Of a stretch of 64,000 nt of DNA, positions 55,594 to 64,000 are shown piece after piece. The notes beneath the pieces were generated by a model. The model did no database searches. It was not told the origin of the DNA and worked only from the letters and a program-made list of their open reading frames with translations. The stretch covers positions 441,782,792 to 441,846,791 of the forward strand of contig CM077115.1 of the NCBI GenBank assembly GCA_039619475.1, given 5' to 3'. The stretch comes from Icerya purchasi (taxonomy: Eukaryota; Arthropoda; Insecta; Hemiptera; Monophlebidae). Made by a program: the position numbers and the translations under genes. Numbering within the stretch: the stretch's first letter is position 1; every line of letters begins with the position of its first letter.

Positions 55594-55816
55594 CAGTGAG
55601 CAAAAAAAGTATGTAGACATTCGTGATAGAAGAAAAAATGAGGAATAAAAGAATGAAAACGAAAGTATATTTAATGCTACTTTGTATATAAATAGAAAAA
55701 GGAAACATTCGCAAATACTTAGTATACGAAAACAAAAGACAAAATAAAAAAATCACAGCTGTGGTAAAGGTAAACGATTACAAATCAGAAGTTGCACGCA
55801 AATAAAGTATATAGAC
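55594..55816 (+). repeat. left terminal inverted repeat of the Tc1 transposon
   Basis: Begins CAGTGAGCAAAAAAAGTATG. A shortened motif AAAGTATATAGAC at its inner end repeats the outer AAAGTATGTAGAC, so there are two likely transposase-binding sites per repeat, in the style of IR/DR elements. Confidence 0.85.
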
Positions 55817-55868
55817 TTTTGAAAAAAAGTGTTTAGAATGACGAAAAAAACTGAAAAATTAGCTCTGC

Positions 55869-56898
55869 CTAGTACTTGGTGTGAGTATCATTGGCTCTAA
55901 TAACAGCTTCTAACCGCCGGAGCATCGATTGGACTAAAGTCTGGAGGTAACTGAATGAAATATTCTTCCATTCCTCAAGTAGCCGTTTTTTCATCTCGTC
56001 TCGGTTGGAAACTGGGCGCTGACGAATTCGACGGTCAATATAATCCCAAACATGTTCTATCAGGTTAAGGTCGGGGGATTGTGGAGGCGTTTCCAACACT
56101 CTACCGCAGTTATAGAGTAGCCATTCACGGGTTGCATAAGCCCTATGCTTGGGGTCGTTGTCTTGATAAAAACGGTAAGATTCTAAAATTCCGAGTTTGT
56201 CGGCACTTGCGCGGAGATGTTTTTTTCAAAATCATAATATAGTGGTCTGCGTTCATCGTTGTATCGATAAATTCCAACGCCCCTACTCCTGCGGCCGCCA
56301 CACACCCCCAGACCATAACATTTCCACCTCCGTGTTTGATTGTAAAATTCAGGTTTATCTCCTGCAATTCTGTCCTAGGCCTCCACCATACTCTCTGCTT
56401 ACTATCGTGCCCAAACAAATTGAATTTCGATTCATCACTGAACAAAACTGTCTTCCAGAACGTTTCATCGGCCGAAATATATTTTTCCGCGAAGGCTATA
56501 CGTTTTTTTCTATTGACGGGACTTATGAAGGGTTTGCTACGAGCGATTTAAGATTTTTAACCAACCTTCCTCAGTGTATTTCGAACCGTTTGCGCTGCGA
56601 CTTCCATACCAGATCGATCGACAATCTCACGACATATCTGTGGTGCACTTACTTTCGGATTCCGTGTAGCTGTGCGAATGATAAAGCGCTTATCCTGCGC
56701 AGACAATTTTTCGGATCGACCAGCATGGGCCTTTCTTGCGACTCTACCTTCGTATTTAAAGCACCAAATAATTCGATAAACCGTACTTCGCTTCATTTCC
56801 AACATGTCCGCAATCCGATCGCCCGACATACCCTCAGCGTACTTCGAAATCACTAAACAGCGTAGCTTGAACGGGGTCTTTCGCGAATTTTGACTCAT
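55869..56898 (-). pseudogene. Tc1-family DD34E transposase with two stops and one frameshift
   Basis: N-terminal paired-type helix-turn-helix DNA-binding domain (MSQNSRKTPFKLRCLVISKY; ADMLEMKRSTVYRII; GRSEKLSAQDKRFIIR). Two in-frame TAA codons follow at 56557-56559 and just downstream (between RKVG and IARSKPF). Catalytic core: TVLFSDESKFNLFGHDSK (first Asp), GGGNVMVWGCVAAAGVG, then a frameshift at A7 (T run 56220-56226). After it come QDNDPKH (second Asp) and SPDLNLIEHVWDYIDRRIR (Glu), with 34 residues between the second Asp and the Glu. The end is AVIRANDTHTKY. The enzyme would cut and paste the element into TA. The catalytic triad is intact but translation is blocked. Confidence 0.85.
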
Positions 56899-57058
56899 CT
56901 TGGCGCACTCATTCGAGTACGATTCTTAATGCGGCTAGTTTGGTCGTGATATACTGTACGTAGTAGCCATGCACTGTGATGCATTACTCATGCATTACTC
57001 ATCTCTTATTTTCCTACACGTATGACCCATACCTAGGGAAAACCTCTTACACTCAAAT

Positions 57059-57280
57059 GTCTACATACTTTATTTGCGTGCAACTTCTACTTTATAATTG
57101 TTTACCTTTACCACAGCTGTGATTTTTTTATTTTGTCTTTTGTTTTCGTATACTAAGTATTTGCGAATGTTTCCTTTTTCTATTTATATACAAAGTAGCA
57201 TTAAATGACTTTCGTTTTCACTCTTTTATTCCTCATTTTTTCTTCTATCACGGATGTCTACATACTTTTTTTGCTCACTG
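57059..57280 (-). repeat. right terminal inverted repeat of the Tc1 transposon
   Basis: The reverse complement begins CAGTGAGCAAAAAAAGTATG and ends GCAAATAAAGTATGTAGAC. The inner site is better preserved here than in the left repeat (GTATGTAGAC against GTATATAGAC). Confidence 0.85.
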
Positions 57281-57881
57281 TATATGTAGTGTTCGTTGTG
57301 CTAGTATCTGCTTTATTTCATATAAAGTTGGAATTGTCTGTCTTATTTTCGAGTGTAAACTTTGAATGTGTTTTTTCCAGTTCAAGGATTTATCAATATA
57401 TATACCTAGATATTTAAAGTCATTTACGATCTCTAACGGTGGACATAAACATAAATGGGTATAATTATTTACACGAAGCTCATGAAGGCAATCGTTATTA
57501 TGAAGGACAATTCGCCGATCACGTATCTTATGTTTAGAATTGTTCCGAATGTGTAATACTTTTGATTTGTTTATATTTATACATAATCTCCTATCATGTG
57601 CCCATTTAATCAAATTACTTACATCCTCTCGTAATAATTTTTCCGCGATCTCTAAATTTTTGTGCTCCATTAATAAAGCAATATCATCAACAAAGACGTA
57701 GACCTTTGCATTTTTAATAAGCTTGTGCAACGTGTTGGTGTAAATAAGAAAAAGGATAGGGGCCAATATGGTACCCTGTCCTACGCCATGTTAAATATTT
57801 TCATTACTTTAATTCCCTGTGATTTTAACCGTATTTTTCCTATTTGTTATATAATTCTTAACAATAACACGTTTATATTTC

Positions 57882-57883
<2 letters not shown>

Positions 57884-57913
<30 letters not shown>
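57884..57913. repeat. run of 30 T at the P/M junction
   Basis: A pure T tract separates the 5' break of minus-strand LINE P from the leader of plus-strand LINE M. It may be the tail of an older minus-strand retroelement into which P or M inserted, or part of the M 5' end. Confidence 0.7.
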
Positions 57914-57915
<2 letters not shown>

Positions 57916-58187
57916 TCGTTCGCGTTGTTTTCTTATCAGTTAACAATTGTGTTCCGACTGCGGCGTCTTCGATTTAATCAACTTCATCGCAGCCGATAAA
58001 ACCACCGGTGAGATCGTTCCTATTTATCTCTTAGTTTCTTATCGCTGTTGTAAATCAACATCGTCGCTTCGCTAATTTCAGCTAGCTAGTAACGACATTT
58101 TTATTTTAATTATTTCGACTTCAAATCGTTTTAATTTTTCATTATTTTTAGTTATAATTTTTATTTATTTACTTCTTACTGTGTTAG

Positions 58188-59925
58188 ATGAGCGCAGCTA
58201 AAGGGGGCCGCTCTGCGGCCTCCTCCCCAAATCCTGCTAAAGTTATCAAACCTCCGTTAAACTTGTCTATTAATATGGACATGGACGGTAACTCTAAACG
58301 TAAATCTGCTGATCCTCTTTCGCCTACTTCCTCTGCTCAACCGAAAGAGATTAAACTCTCCCAGGCTGAACTTAGTTCTCTTCATGTTGTCGATCCCAGC
58401 CTCAACATTAAGAATAATAATATTAAAAACAATTCGAATAATTCGACTACTACCAATATTAGCAATAATATCAATAATAATAATATTAACAATATCAGCG
58501 GCGAACAGAATACGGTCATTGATAAAATCATTAACAGCAGTTCTAATGGTAAAAATGACAATCATAATAATAATAATAATAATAATAATAATAGTAGTAA
58601 TTATACGAATAGTAGTAGCGGAAATAGTAGTAATAGTTGTAGTGGTAGTATCAATGAAAACGATGATAATCATAATAATAATAATAACAGTGGTAATAAT
58701 AATAACGTTAGCATGTCCGGAGAGTCCTATCCTTCTGATCATCCTGGTCCTTTCCCCATTATAGTTGAGCACACTTCCTCTAGTTCTAACCTAGGCAATT
58801 ATCATCCCCTTGCTCTAGCTAAACTGATCAGCTCAACATCATCTTCTTTTACGAACATTTCCCAGCGGGGAAGAAACCGAATCTCTGTATCCTTCTCTTC
58901 TTCTTTAACGGCAAATTCTTTCCTCCACAATCAGGATTTCCTTCTTAAACATAACGGCATTCATTCCTTCTACTTCTTTGTATAGGTTAGACGTAATTTC
59001 AGGCGTCCACCCTTCCTTTTCTGAAGACGACATATTATCAGGGATTGAAACCTCTGTTCCTGTAACATCCGTAAGAAGAATTTTTCGTACTTCCGAGGGT
59101 AAGAAAATCGCTACTAATTCCATCGAAATCAAATTTTCTAGTAATACAACTCTTCCCAATTTCGTGTCTATCTACATGCTCCGTTTTCCTGTAGCCCCCA
59201 GCATCAAACCTCCGACCCAGTGCTCTAAATGTTTTCTCTTTGGTCACATCGCTAAAAACTGCCGCAGCTCCAGCGCTATTTGCTCCCATTGTTCCTTAAA
59301 ACATCCTGTCTCTGAATGTTCTAATCTGCAAAACCCTCCTCTATGCCGAAACTGCAACGGCTCACACTGTTCTAATGACCGCAGTTGCCCCGAGTGGTCT
59401 AGGCAAAAGGACATCAAGAAGATCATGGCTTTTGAAAACGTTTCGTTTCATGAAGCTTCTGCTATAAAAAACAAATCTATTACTACTCCGGCATTTTCTT
59501 ACGCTAGTCGCGCCTCTGTTCCTTCCTCCAAATTGATAATTTCTCCCGATACTCCTGTTTCTCCTGGTCACGCTCTTCCTAAGACTCTCACTTTCCACAA
59601 ACCTAATAAAAATCATCATTCTTCTAAACCTAAGCCTCAATTCCCTCCTCTTCCGTCTAACCAACTTCCTTCCCCCTCCAATGGCTGGGCTTTAAACCTT
59701 CCTCTTAACGTAAGTAATAATCCCGGTCTTCCTAACACCAGTGTTCCCTCCGCCTTAGTCTCCAATCATTCTGCATCTGCTTCTTCTTCTGCGACTTCTC
59801 CTTCCCCTATGACCAATTTAGCAACTCAAATTATTGATCTGCTTTCTTCCCACAACATTGTGACCTCATCTAACTTTGCCTCTTCACTTTTCTCCTTCCT
59901 GTCTAGTAATTTATGCGGCAATTAA
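58188..59925 (+). pseudogene. LINE M ORF1: Asn-rich gag-like protein with three zinc knuckles
   Basis: Starts MSAAKGGRSAASSPNPAKVI. Residues about 65-180 are extremely Asn/Ser-rich (NNNIKNNSNN, NNHNNNNNNNNN, NNNNSGNNNNVSM). Then HPLALAKLISSTSSSF and a one-base frameshift near 58975 into RLDVISGVHPSFSEDDILSG and NSIEIKFSSNTTLPNF. Three knuckles follow: CSKCFLFGHIAKNC, CSHCSLKHPVSEC and CRNCNGSHCSNDRSC, then the CPEWSRQKDIKKIMAFENVS motif common in I and Jockey gags. A Ser/Pro-rich tail ends at 59923-59925. The protein should bind LINE RNA; the Asn-rich part could drive self-assembly. The frameshift is its only visible lesion. Confidence 0.8.
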
Positions 59926-60581
59926 CTTCTTTCTTAAATTTCTTCTTCTTTTTCCTTTTCAACTTGTCACTGCTGTGCAGTAAGCTGTTGAGAGATGATT
60001 TAAGTCATCTGCTCTCAGTGGCTCAGTGCAAAGTTTTGAACTTCCTTTCACAATCCCTTCAAATTTTTTCTTTAAGAATTATAAGATATATGGAATCGGT
60101 TCATTTTGACCAGTATTCCAATGCAATTGATGTTTTACTTCCTATGGTTCATCCTGGTCATTTTAGAAAAACGCCTTGGGAGGTAATTAAACCTACCGGT
60201 CCTAAGGACGTTTTGATAATCTTTCCTTTAGTCAGTCGCAGGATTTGACCTGGTTATTTACTGTTACATGTTGCATGCGGACTGAGCATAGCTTCATTTA
60301 TATAACATTTTTACATAATAATGGAATGCATAGAACCTTCTGTTGTTCTGGTGTAATGTCTTTCTGCATTTACTGTCTTCAGTTACTATTATTATTTATC
60401 CATGTTTATTTCCTTGATATTTCGCCTTATTGCCGCAGATTCTATCTTACTTCCTTGTCTTATTCCTCTGCCTCCACAGTTAGCTCCCTCTCTTTTGGTT
60501 CCACTCATACTCTTCCTTGTACTCCCTTCTTGGTCGGCGAGCAGGAACTCTCTTCCTGTCATTTTCCACGCTTTCTTCCTA

Positions 60582-63500
60582 ATGATCCATAAGTTTAATA
60601 TTCTCCAATGGAATTGTCGTAGTCTAAGAGCCAACCAACAAGCATTGGAGGGAATACTAGACTCCTCCTCTATTCATATTGCTCTTTTATCTGAGACCTG
60701 GCTTTCGGAATCATCTAATATTTCCATTCGTGGCTTTACAGCAATACGTTCTGATCGTGTTGATGGCTATGGTGGCGCTGCCATCCTCATAAGAAATGAT
60801 ATCTTCTTTGTCCCCCATGACCATTCTTCTTACTTTTCTTCTGATTCTCTCTCTCCCAACTTAGTCCATATTTCGATCCCAAATATTCATCCTCAGCCTG
60901 TTCATATATTTTCTGTATACGTTCCTCCTAGTTTTGACCTTAATAATTTTCCATTCTCTCTTTTGGCTTATCCTCACGCTCTTCCCTTTATTGTCGGCGG
61001 TGACTGGAATGTTCACTCTCCTCTTTGGGGCTCTGCGCGTCATAACAGGAATGGCCGTGTTCTAGAAAACTTTATTCTCGGTAAAAATTTTGTCCTCCTG
61101 AATGATAACTCTCCTACTCTTTATATAGGCGCTCACTCATCTAGCTCTGTTGATCTGTCCTTTACCTCTCCACACTTTGGTCTTCACTGTCAATGGAGAA
61201 CTCTGGACGGTACCTTCGACAGCGATCATGTTCCCATTGTTTTCTCTCTTCACCATCTCCTTCCTCATCCTTCTTCTCCTCATTATTTTATACCCGCTCT
61301 CGCTCCTAAATGGTCTCTCAACAAGGTTAACTGGGAGGAATTCCGTTCTAATTTCGACTTATCTCTTCCTTACATACACTCCCTCTCCGATCATATTCAA
61401 CAATACAACGTTTTCTCTGATTCCATTTCTTCTGCTCTGGACGCCTCCTCTCCACCAATTCATCATTCCAAAAGAAATTACCATCTTCAGGCTTCCTCAC
61501 TTTGGTGGAACGAAGATTGTACTAATGCCGTTAAAGACAGTGTCTCTTCATTTAGATGTTTCCGGTCTTGTTCTTCCTTTGCTAACTTCATGGCTCATAA
61601 AAAAGCTAATGCCAAGGCTAGATTTATCCTCAAAACGTCCAAAAGAAATTCATGGAGGAAATTTTGTGCTTCGTTTTCTAGATCTACTTCAATTTCCCAT
61701 CTTTGGAAGATGGCTAAAGCTTTTCGCTCTTCTAAATCGGAACGTCCATCATTTTATAACCTTCCTTCAGATAGACACACTATTTTTCTTGATTCTGTTG
61801 CTCCCTCCTATGTTCCTTCCCTTGAGGAATCTTGGTCTCCTTCCCTTCCTATCTCAAATTGTTCCCACTTCCTGTCTTCTAGCTTCAGCATCAACGAACT
61901 TCGTGCTTCTCTGACTAATTCTTCTAATTCTAGCCCTGGTATAGATGGCATTCCATTCCGTGTCCTTAAGAACCTTTCTGAACCAGCACTTAAAATCCTG
62001 TTGTCAATTTACAATTCTTTTCTGTGTATCTGTGAAACTCCTCCGCTTTGGAATTCCTTTATTATTATTCCTATTCCGAAGAAGAATCCCAATTCCTTTC
62101 GTCCTATTTCTCTAGATTCTTGTTTAAGAAAACTTTTCGAACGAATGATTAATAGGCGCCTTATCTGGTGGCTAGAATATAATAATGTTCTTCCTGATAA
62201 CATGTTTGGTTTCCGTCCTGGCGTTGGTTCTTCTGATTGCATATCCCTTTTTCTCTCTGATATCTATAAATCTTTCATCCACAAAAAATTTACTATCTCT
62301 GCGTTCGTTGTAGCTACCTCAGCTTTTGATAAGGTTCACCTTCCTTCTCTTCAGGATAAAATTATTTCCATTAATATTCCTCTTAAGTTTACATCTTCAG
62401 TTATTAATCTGTTTCGGAACAGAACTATCCATCTTTCTACCCCTTTCTTTTCTGATTCTAGGACAGTTTTTCGAGGTCTTCCGCAGGGATCGTGCCTTAG
62501 TCCTACCCTTTTTAACATTTATTTCATTAGTCTTTCTTCTCTTTCTATTCCATCTAGTTCGCTATTCTTTGCCGACGATATTCTCGTCTATTCTTCTTCT
62601 GATGATCTGTTTTCTGCTAATGAGGAGCTTAATAACTCCCTTGCTGTTTAAAAAAATTCTTTATCCTCTCTCCATCTTTCTATTTCCCCTGAGAAATCTG
62701 CTGGTATCGTTTTTACATTTCGTCCTTTTGATCGTTCCTTGGTTAACCTTTTCATGTGCCAGGTCCCTATTCCTTTGCTCACTTCCTTCTCCTACCTCGG
62801 TGTAATTCTTAATAGTACTCTGTCTTTTCATGATCATATTAACTATCTCTACACGTCTGCTCTCAAAAGACTCAATTTTTTGAAGGCGTTGTCTTCCCCC
62901 AAATGGGGTGGTGATCCATATATTCTTCTCATGCTGTATAAATCCATTATTCTTTCTAAGTTTGACTATTGTTCTTTTCTTTATGCCAGTGCTCCTGTTT
63001 CCCTTCTCGTCAAACTTGATCGCATCCAAAATTCTTGTCTGCGCCTCTGTATTGGTGCCCTGAATTCTTCTCCAATTCCAGCTCTTCTGTCCGAAACTGG
63101 CTTTGTTCCTCTTTGTATTCGAAGACTTCACCTTGGTGAAAGGTTCATGATTAGACGTCTGCAGATCTCTCCTTCCAAACTCATGAATTCTTATCAATAT
63201 ATCCGAGTCAACTGGCGTTTTTCTCCTCGTAAGATTCCAATTCTTTCTCTCATCTCTTCTCGATTCGTTCCACTTTCTCACTTTGTCCTCCCCAGAACAA
63301 ATCTCCATACTTTACCTTTAACTTCTCTGAACTGTCTCATCCGCCTAAGTTATTCTCTTTACCTTCTAATATTAAGTCTCTTCCTCGTCCTGCCATTCAG
63401 GAAAAATTTAATCACACTCTTTCCTCACTATTTCCTGCTCACATCACGATTTTTACGGATGGCTCGAAATCTGCTTCGGGGGTCGGTGCCGCTTTTATTC

Positions 63501-63991
63501 TTCCTGCTCTCAACTATTCTGAATCATTTCAACTTCCCTCCTTCTGTTCGATCTTCCTAGCCGAATACACGGCTATTTTGCGTGCGGTCCTTTTGATATC
63601 TTCAACTTCCAATTTAGTGAATTTCCTTCTATGCTCCGACTCGAAGAGTGTTTTAGTAGCTATCGCGTCTCCCCTTCCTGAACCCTCTTCCTGTCCTATT
63701 ATTCTTTATATTCGCTCCTTGATTTTCAATTTATTAGCCTCCCGCTCTATCCATATTGACCTGCTTTGGATTCCTGGCCACTGTGGTATAGCTGGTAACG
63801 ATCTTGCTGACTCGTTAGCTTGCTCGGCCGCAGTAAATGGTCGTTTCATAGGCAGATTTCCTTCCCAAAGTCTTTACTCTCTCTCCTTTCGTTCTCACCG
63901 TGGCTTTTGGACTGATCTCTATCCGTCCTTTTTCTCCAACCCTGACTCCTTTTACCTTGCTTTACAGCCTTCTCCATCCGTTTTTCCTTAG
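60582..63991 (+). pseudogene. LINE M ORF2: endonuclease, reverse transcriptase, RNase H
   Basis: I chose ATG 60582 (MIHKFNILQWNCRSLRANQQ) because the endonuclease begins there; the frame is open further upstream. Endonuclease: ALLSETWLSES, GGAAILIRND, VGGDWNVHSPLWGSARHN, FDSDHVPIVFS. RT: NSSPGIDGIPFRVLKNL, SFRPISLDSCLRKLFER, NMFGFRPGVGSSD, SAFDKVHLPS, FRGLPQGSCLSPTLFNIY, SLFFADDILVYSSS (FADD intact). A TAA at 62649-62651 is followed in phase by NSLSSLHLSISPEKSAG. Thumb: SYLGVILNSTLSFHDHINY. A frameshift near 63297 leads to RNase H: IFTDGSKSASGVGAAFIL, AEYTAILRAVLL, LLCSDSKSVLVAI, LLWIPGHCGIAGNDLAD. About 1135 codons; catalytic residues are all present. Motif A reads TSAFDK, with Val-Ala-Thr before it instead of the usual acidic start. 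Confidence 0.85.
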
Positions 63992-64000
63992 TTTAATAAC

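Larger units (their letters stand above)
55592..57282 (-). mobile_element. Tc1-type DNA transposon with ~223-bp inverted repeats and TA duplication
   Basis: The element is 1687 bases (55594-57280), flanked by TA on each side. The ends read CAGTGAGCAAAAAAAGTATG and its inverse. The inverted repeats extend 223 bases (55594-55816 against 57059-57280) with only a handful of differences. A single transposase gene lies between them on the minus strand. Long repeats and the TA target are those of Tc1/mariner elements. Confidence 0.9.
55140..57800 (-). pseudogene. LINE P reverse transcriptase and C-terminus, split by Tc1
   Basis: Right of the transposon: GVGQGTILAPILFLIYTNTL (motif B), VYVFVDDIALLMEHKN (YADD reads FVDD, both Asp present), INKSKVLHIRNNSKHKIRD, FKYLGIYIDKSLNWKKHI, QTIPTLYEIKQILAQRTLHI. 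Left of it the text continues: YYNSIIISRILYGIQIWGEA, KKTEINKISKIQ, a stop, RCLKLILPYREKN, MSPKMYYYYRLLEF, and the end VQEWLKEWCKD near 55140. Compared with O this gives the same order and similar length. The insertion plus at least two stops disable it. Confidence 0.75.
54741..57882 (-). mobile_element. LINE P: N/O/P-family CR1-like LINE interrupted by Tc1
   Basis: The 3' end is about 25 A on the minus strand (54765-54741), preceded by a conserved tail with the hairpin GGGCA-AAAA-TGCCC (54789-54802). The 5' end is a truncation at about 57882, next to 30 T. A Tc1 transposon (55592-57282) sits in the RT C-terminal region, and removing it with one TA restores the reading. Without the transposon the LINE is about 1.45 kb. 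Confidence 0.75.
57915..64000 (+). mobile_element. LINE M: best preserved I-like LINE, runs off the window
   Basis: Plus strand: leader 57915-58187, ORF1 58188-59925, spacer 59926-60581, ORF2 60582-63991. The coding strand is strongly C/T-rich. ORF2 ends nine bases before the window edge, so the 3'UTR and tail are not seen. Relatives in this window are E, K, L and the fragment at 53672. The lesions seen are one frameshift in ORF1 and one stop and one frameshift in ORF2. Confidence 0.85.

Noticed and set aside
56197..56856. 219-codon plus ORF inside the Tc1 element
   Set aside because: Antisense of the transposase, whose HTH and DD34E motifs are on the minus strand.
58257..58772. Long Ile/Thr-rich ORFs on both strands of the Asn tract
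   Set aside because: Shadows of the AAT/AAC repeat in LINE M ORF1; the Asn frame continues into zinc knuckles, the others do not.
62661..63308. 215-codon minus ORF rich in Lys and Arg
   Set aside because: Antisense of LINE M ORF2 thumb and connection; the pyrimidine-rich sense strand makes long open antisense frames.

Overview
The window is nuclear DNA of a eukaryote, almost certainly an insect. It is AT-rich and has long homopolymers and microsatellites. Nearly all recognisable coding sequence belongs to transposable elements typical of arthropods: I-type LINEs with RNase H, R1, Jockey, RTE-like and CR1-like LINEs, a Tc1 DNA transposon, a gypsy-like gag/LTR relic, and PolB genes of the Maverick/polinton/virus-like kind. 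I see no rRNA, tRNA, CRISPR array or confident ordinary multi-exon host gene. The host order cannot be fixed from sequence alone.

Layout. 1-8000 is the least ordinary part. It has the tail of a virus-like element gene (2-329), a compact transcription unit with TATA box, an intact 312-aa ORF and a poly(A) signal (347-1543), a 109-bp tandem duplication, two minus-strand F-box genes (2145-3318), an internally deleted PolB gene (3777-4890), and a TATA-driven minus unit with a 5'UTR intron and a 113-aa ORF (6301-7218). 8041-8800 is a degenerate repeat field. 8934-12117 holds plus-strand LINE relics. 12119-17292 is a nested stack: a LINE (B) next to a gypsy-like gag, and a second LINE fragment (C) inside the gag with an 8-bp target duplication. 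17395-22650 is a nearly full-length LINE (D). 23590-26070 holds fragments of an I-like and an R1-like LINE. 26480-31597 is a Jockey element with an RTE-like fragment inside its ORF1; that fragment begins with a ~82-bp palindrome. 31630-32455 is a second PolB relic. 35262-38090 holds two pieces of one I-like LINE family joined head to tail. 38718-57882 is dominated by two CR1-like families (Q and R; N, O and P), an RTE-like fragment (T) and a Tc1 transposon inserted in P. 57915-64000 is the best preserved LINE (M), with ORF1 and an EN-RT-RNase H ORF2.

How it fits together. The LINEs encode what copies them: an ORF1 RNA-binding protein, and an ORF2 with endonuclease, reverse transcriptase and sometimes RNase H. 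Every copy visible here is truncated or carries at least one stop or frameshift. Nesting gives a relative order of insertion: gag before C, Jockey before RTE, CR1-like P before Tc1. The first 8 kb and the PolB relic near 32 kb point to past insertion of DNA-virus-like elements.
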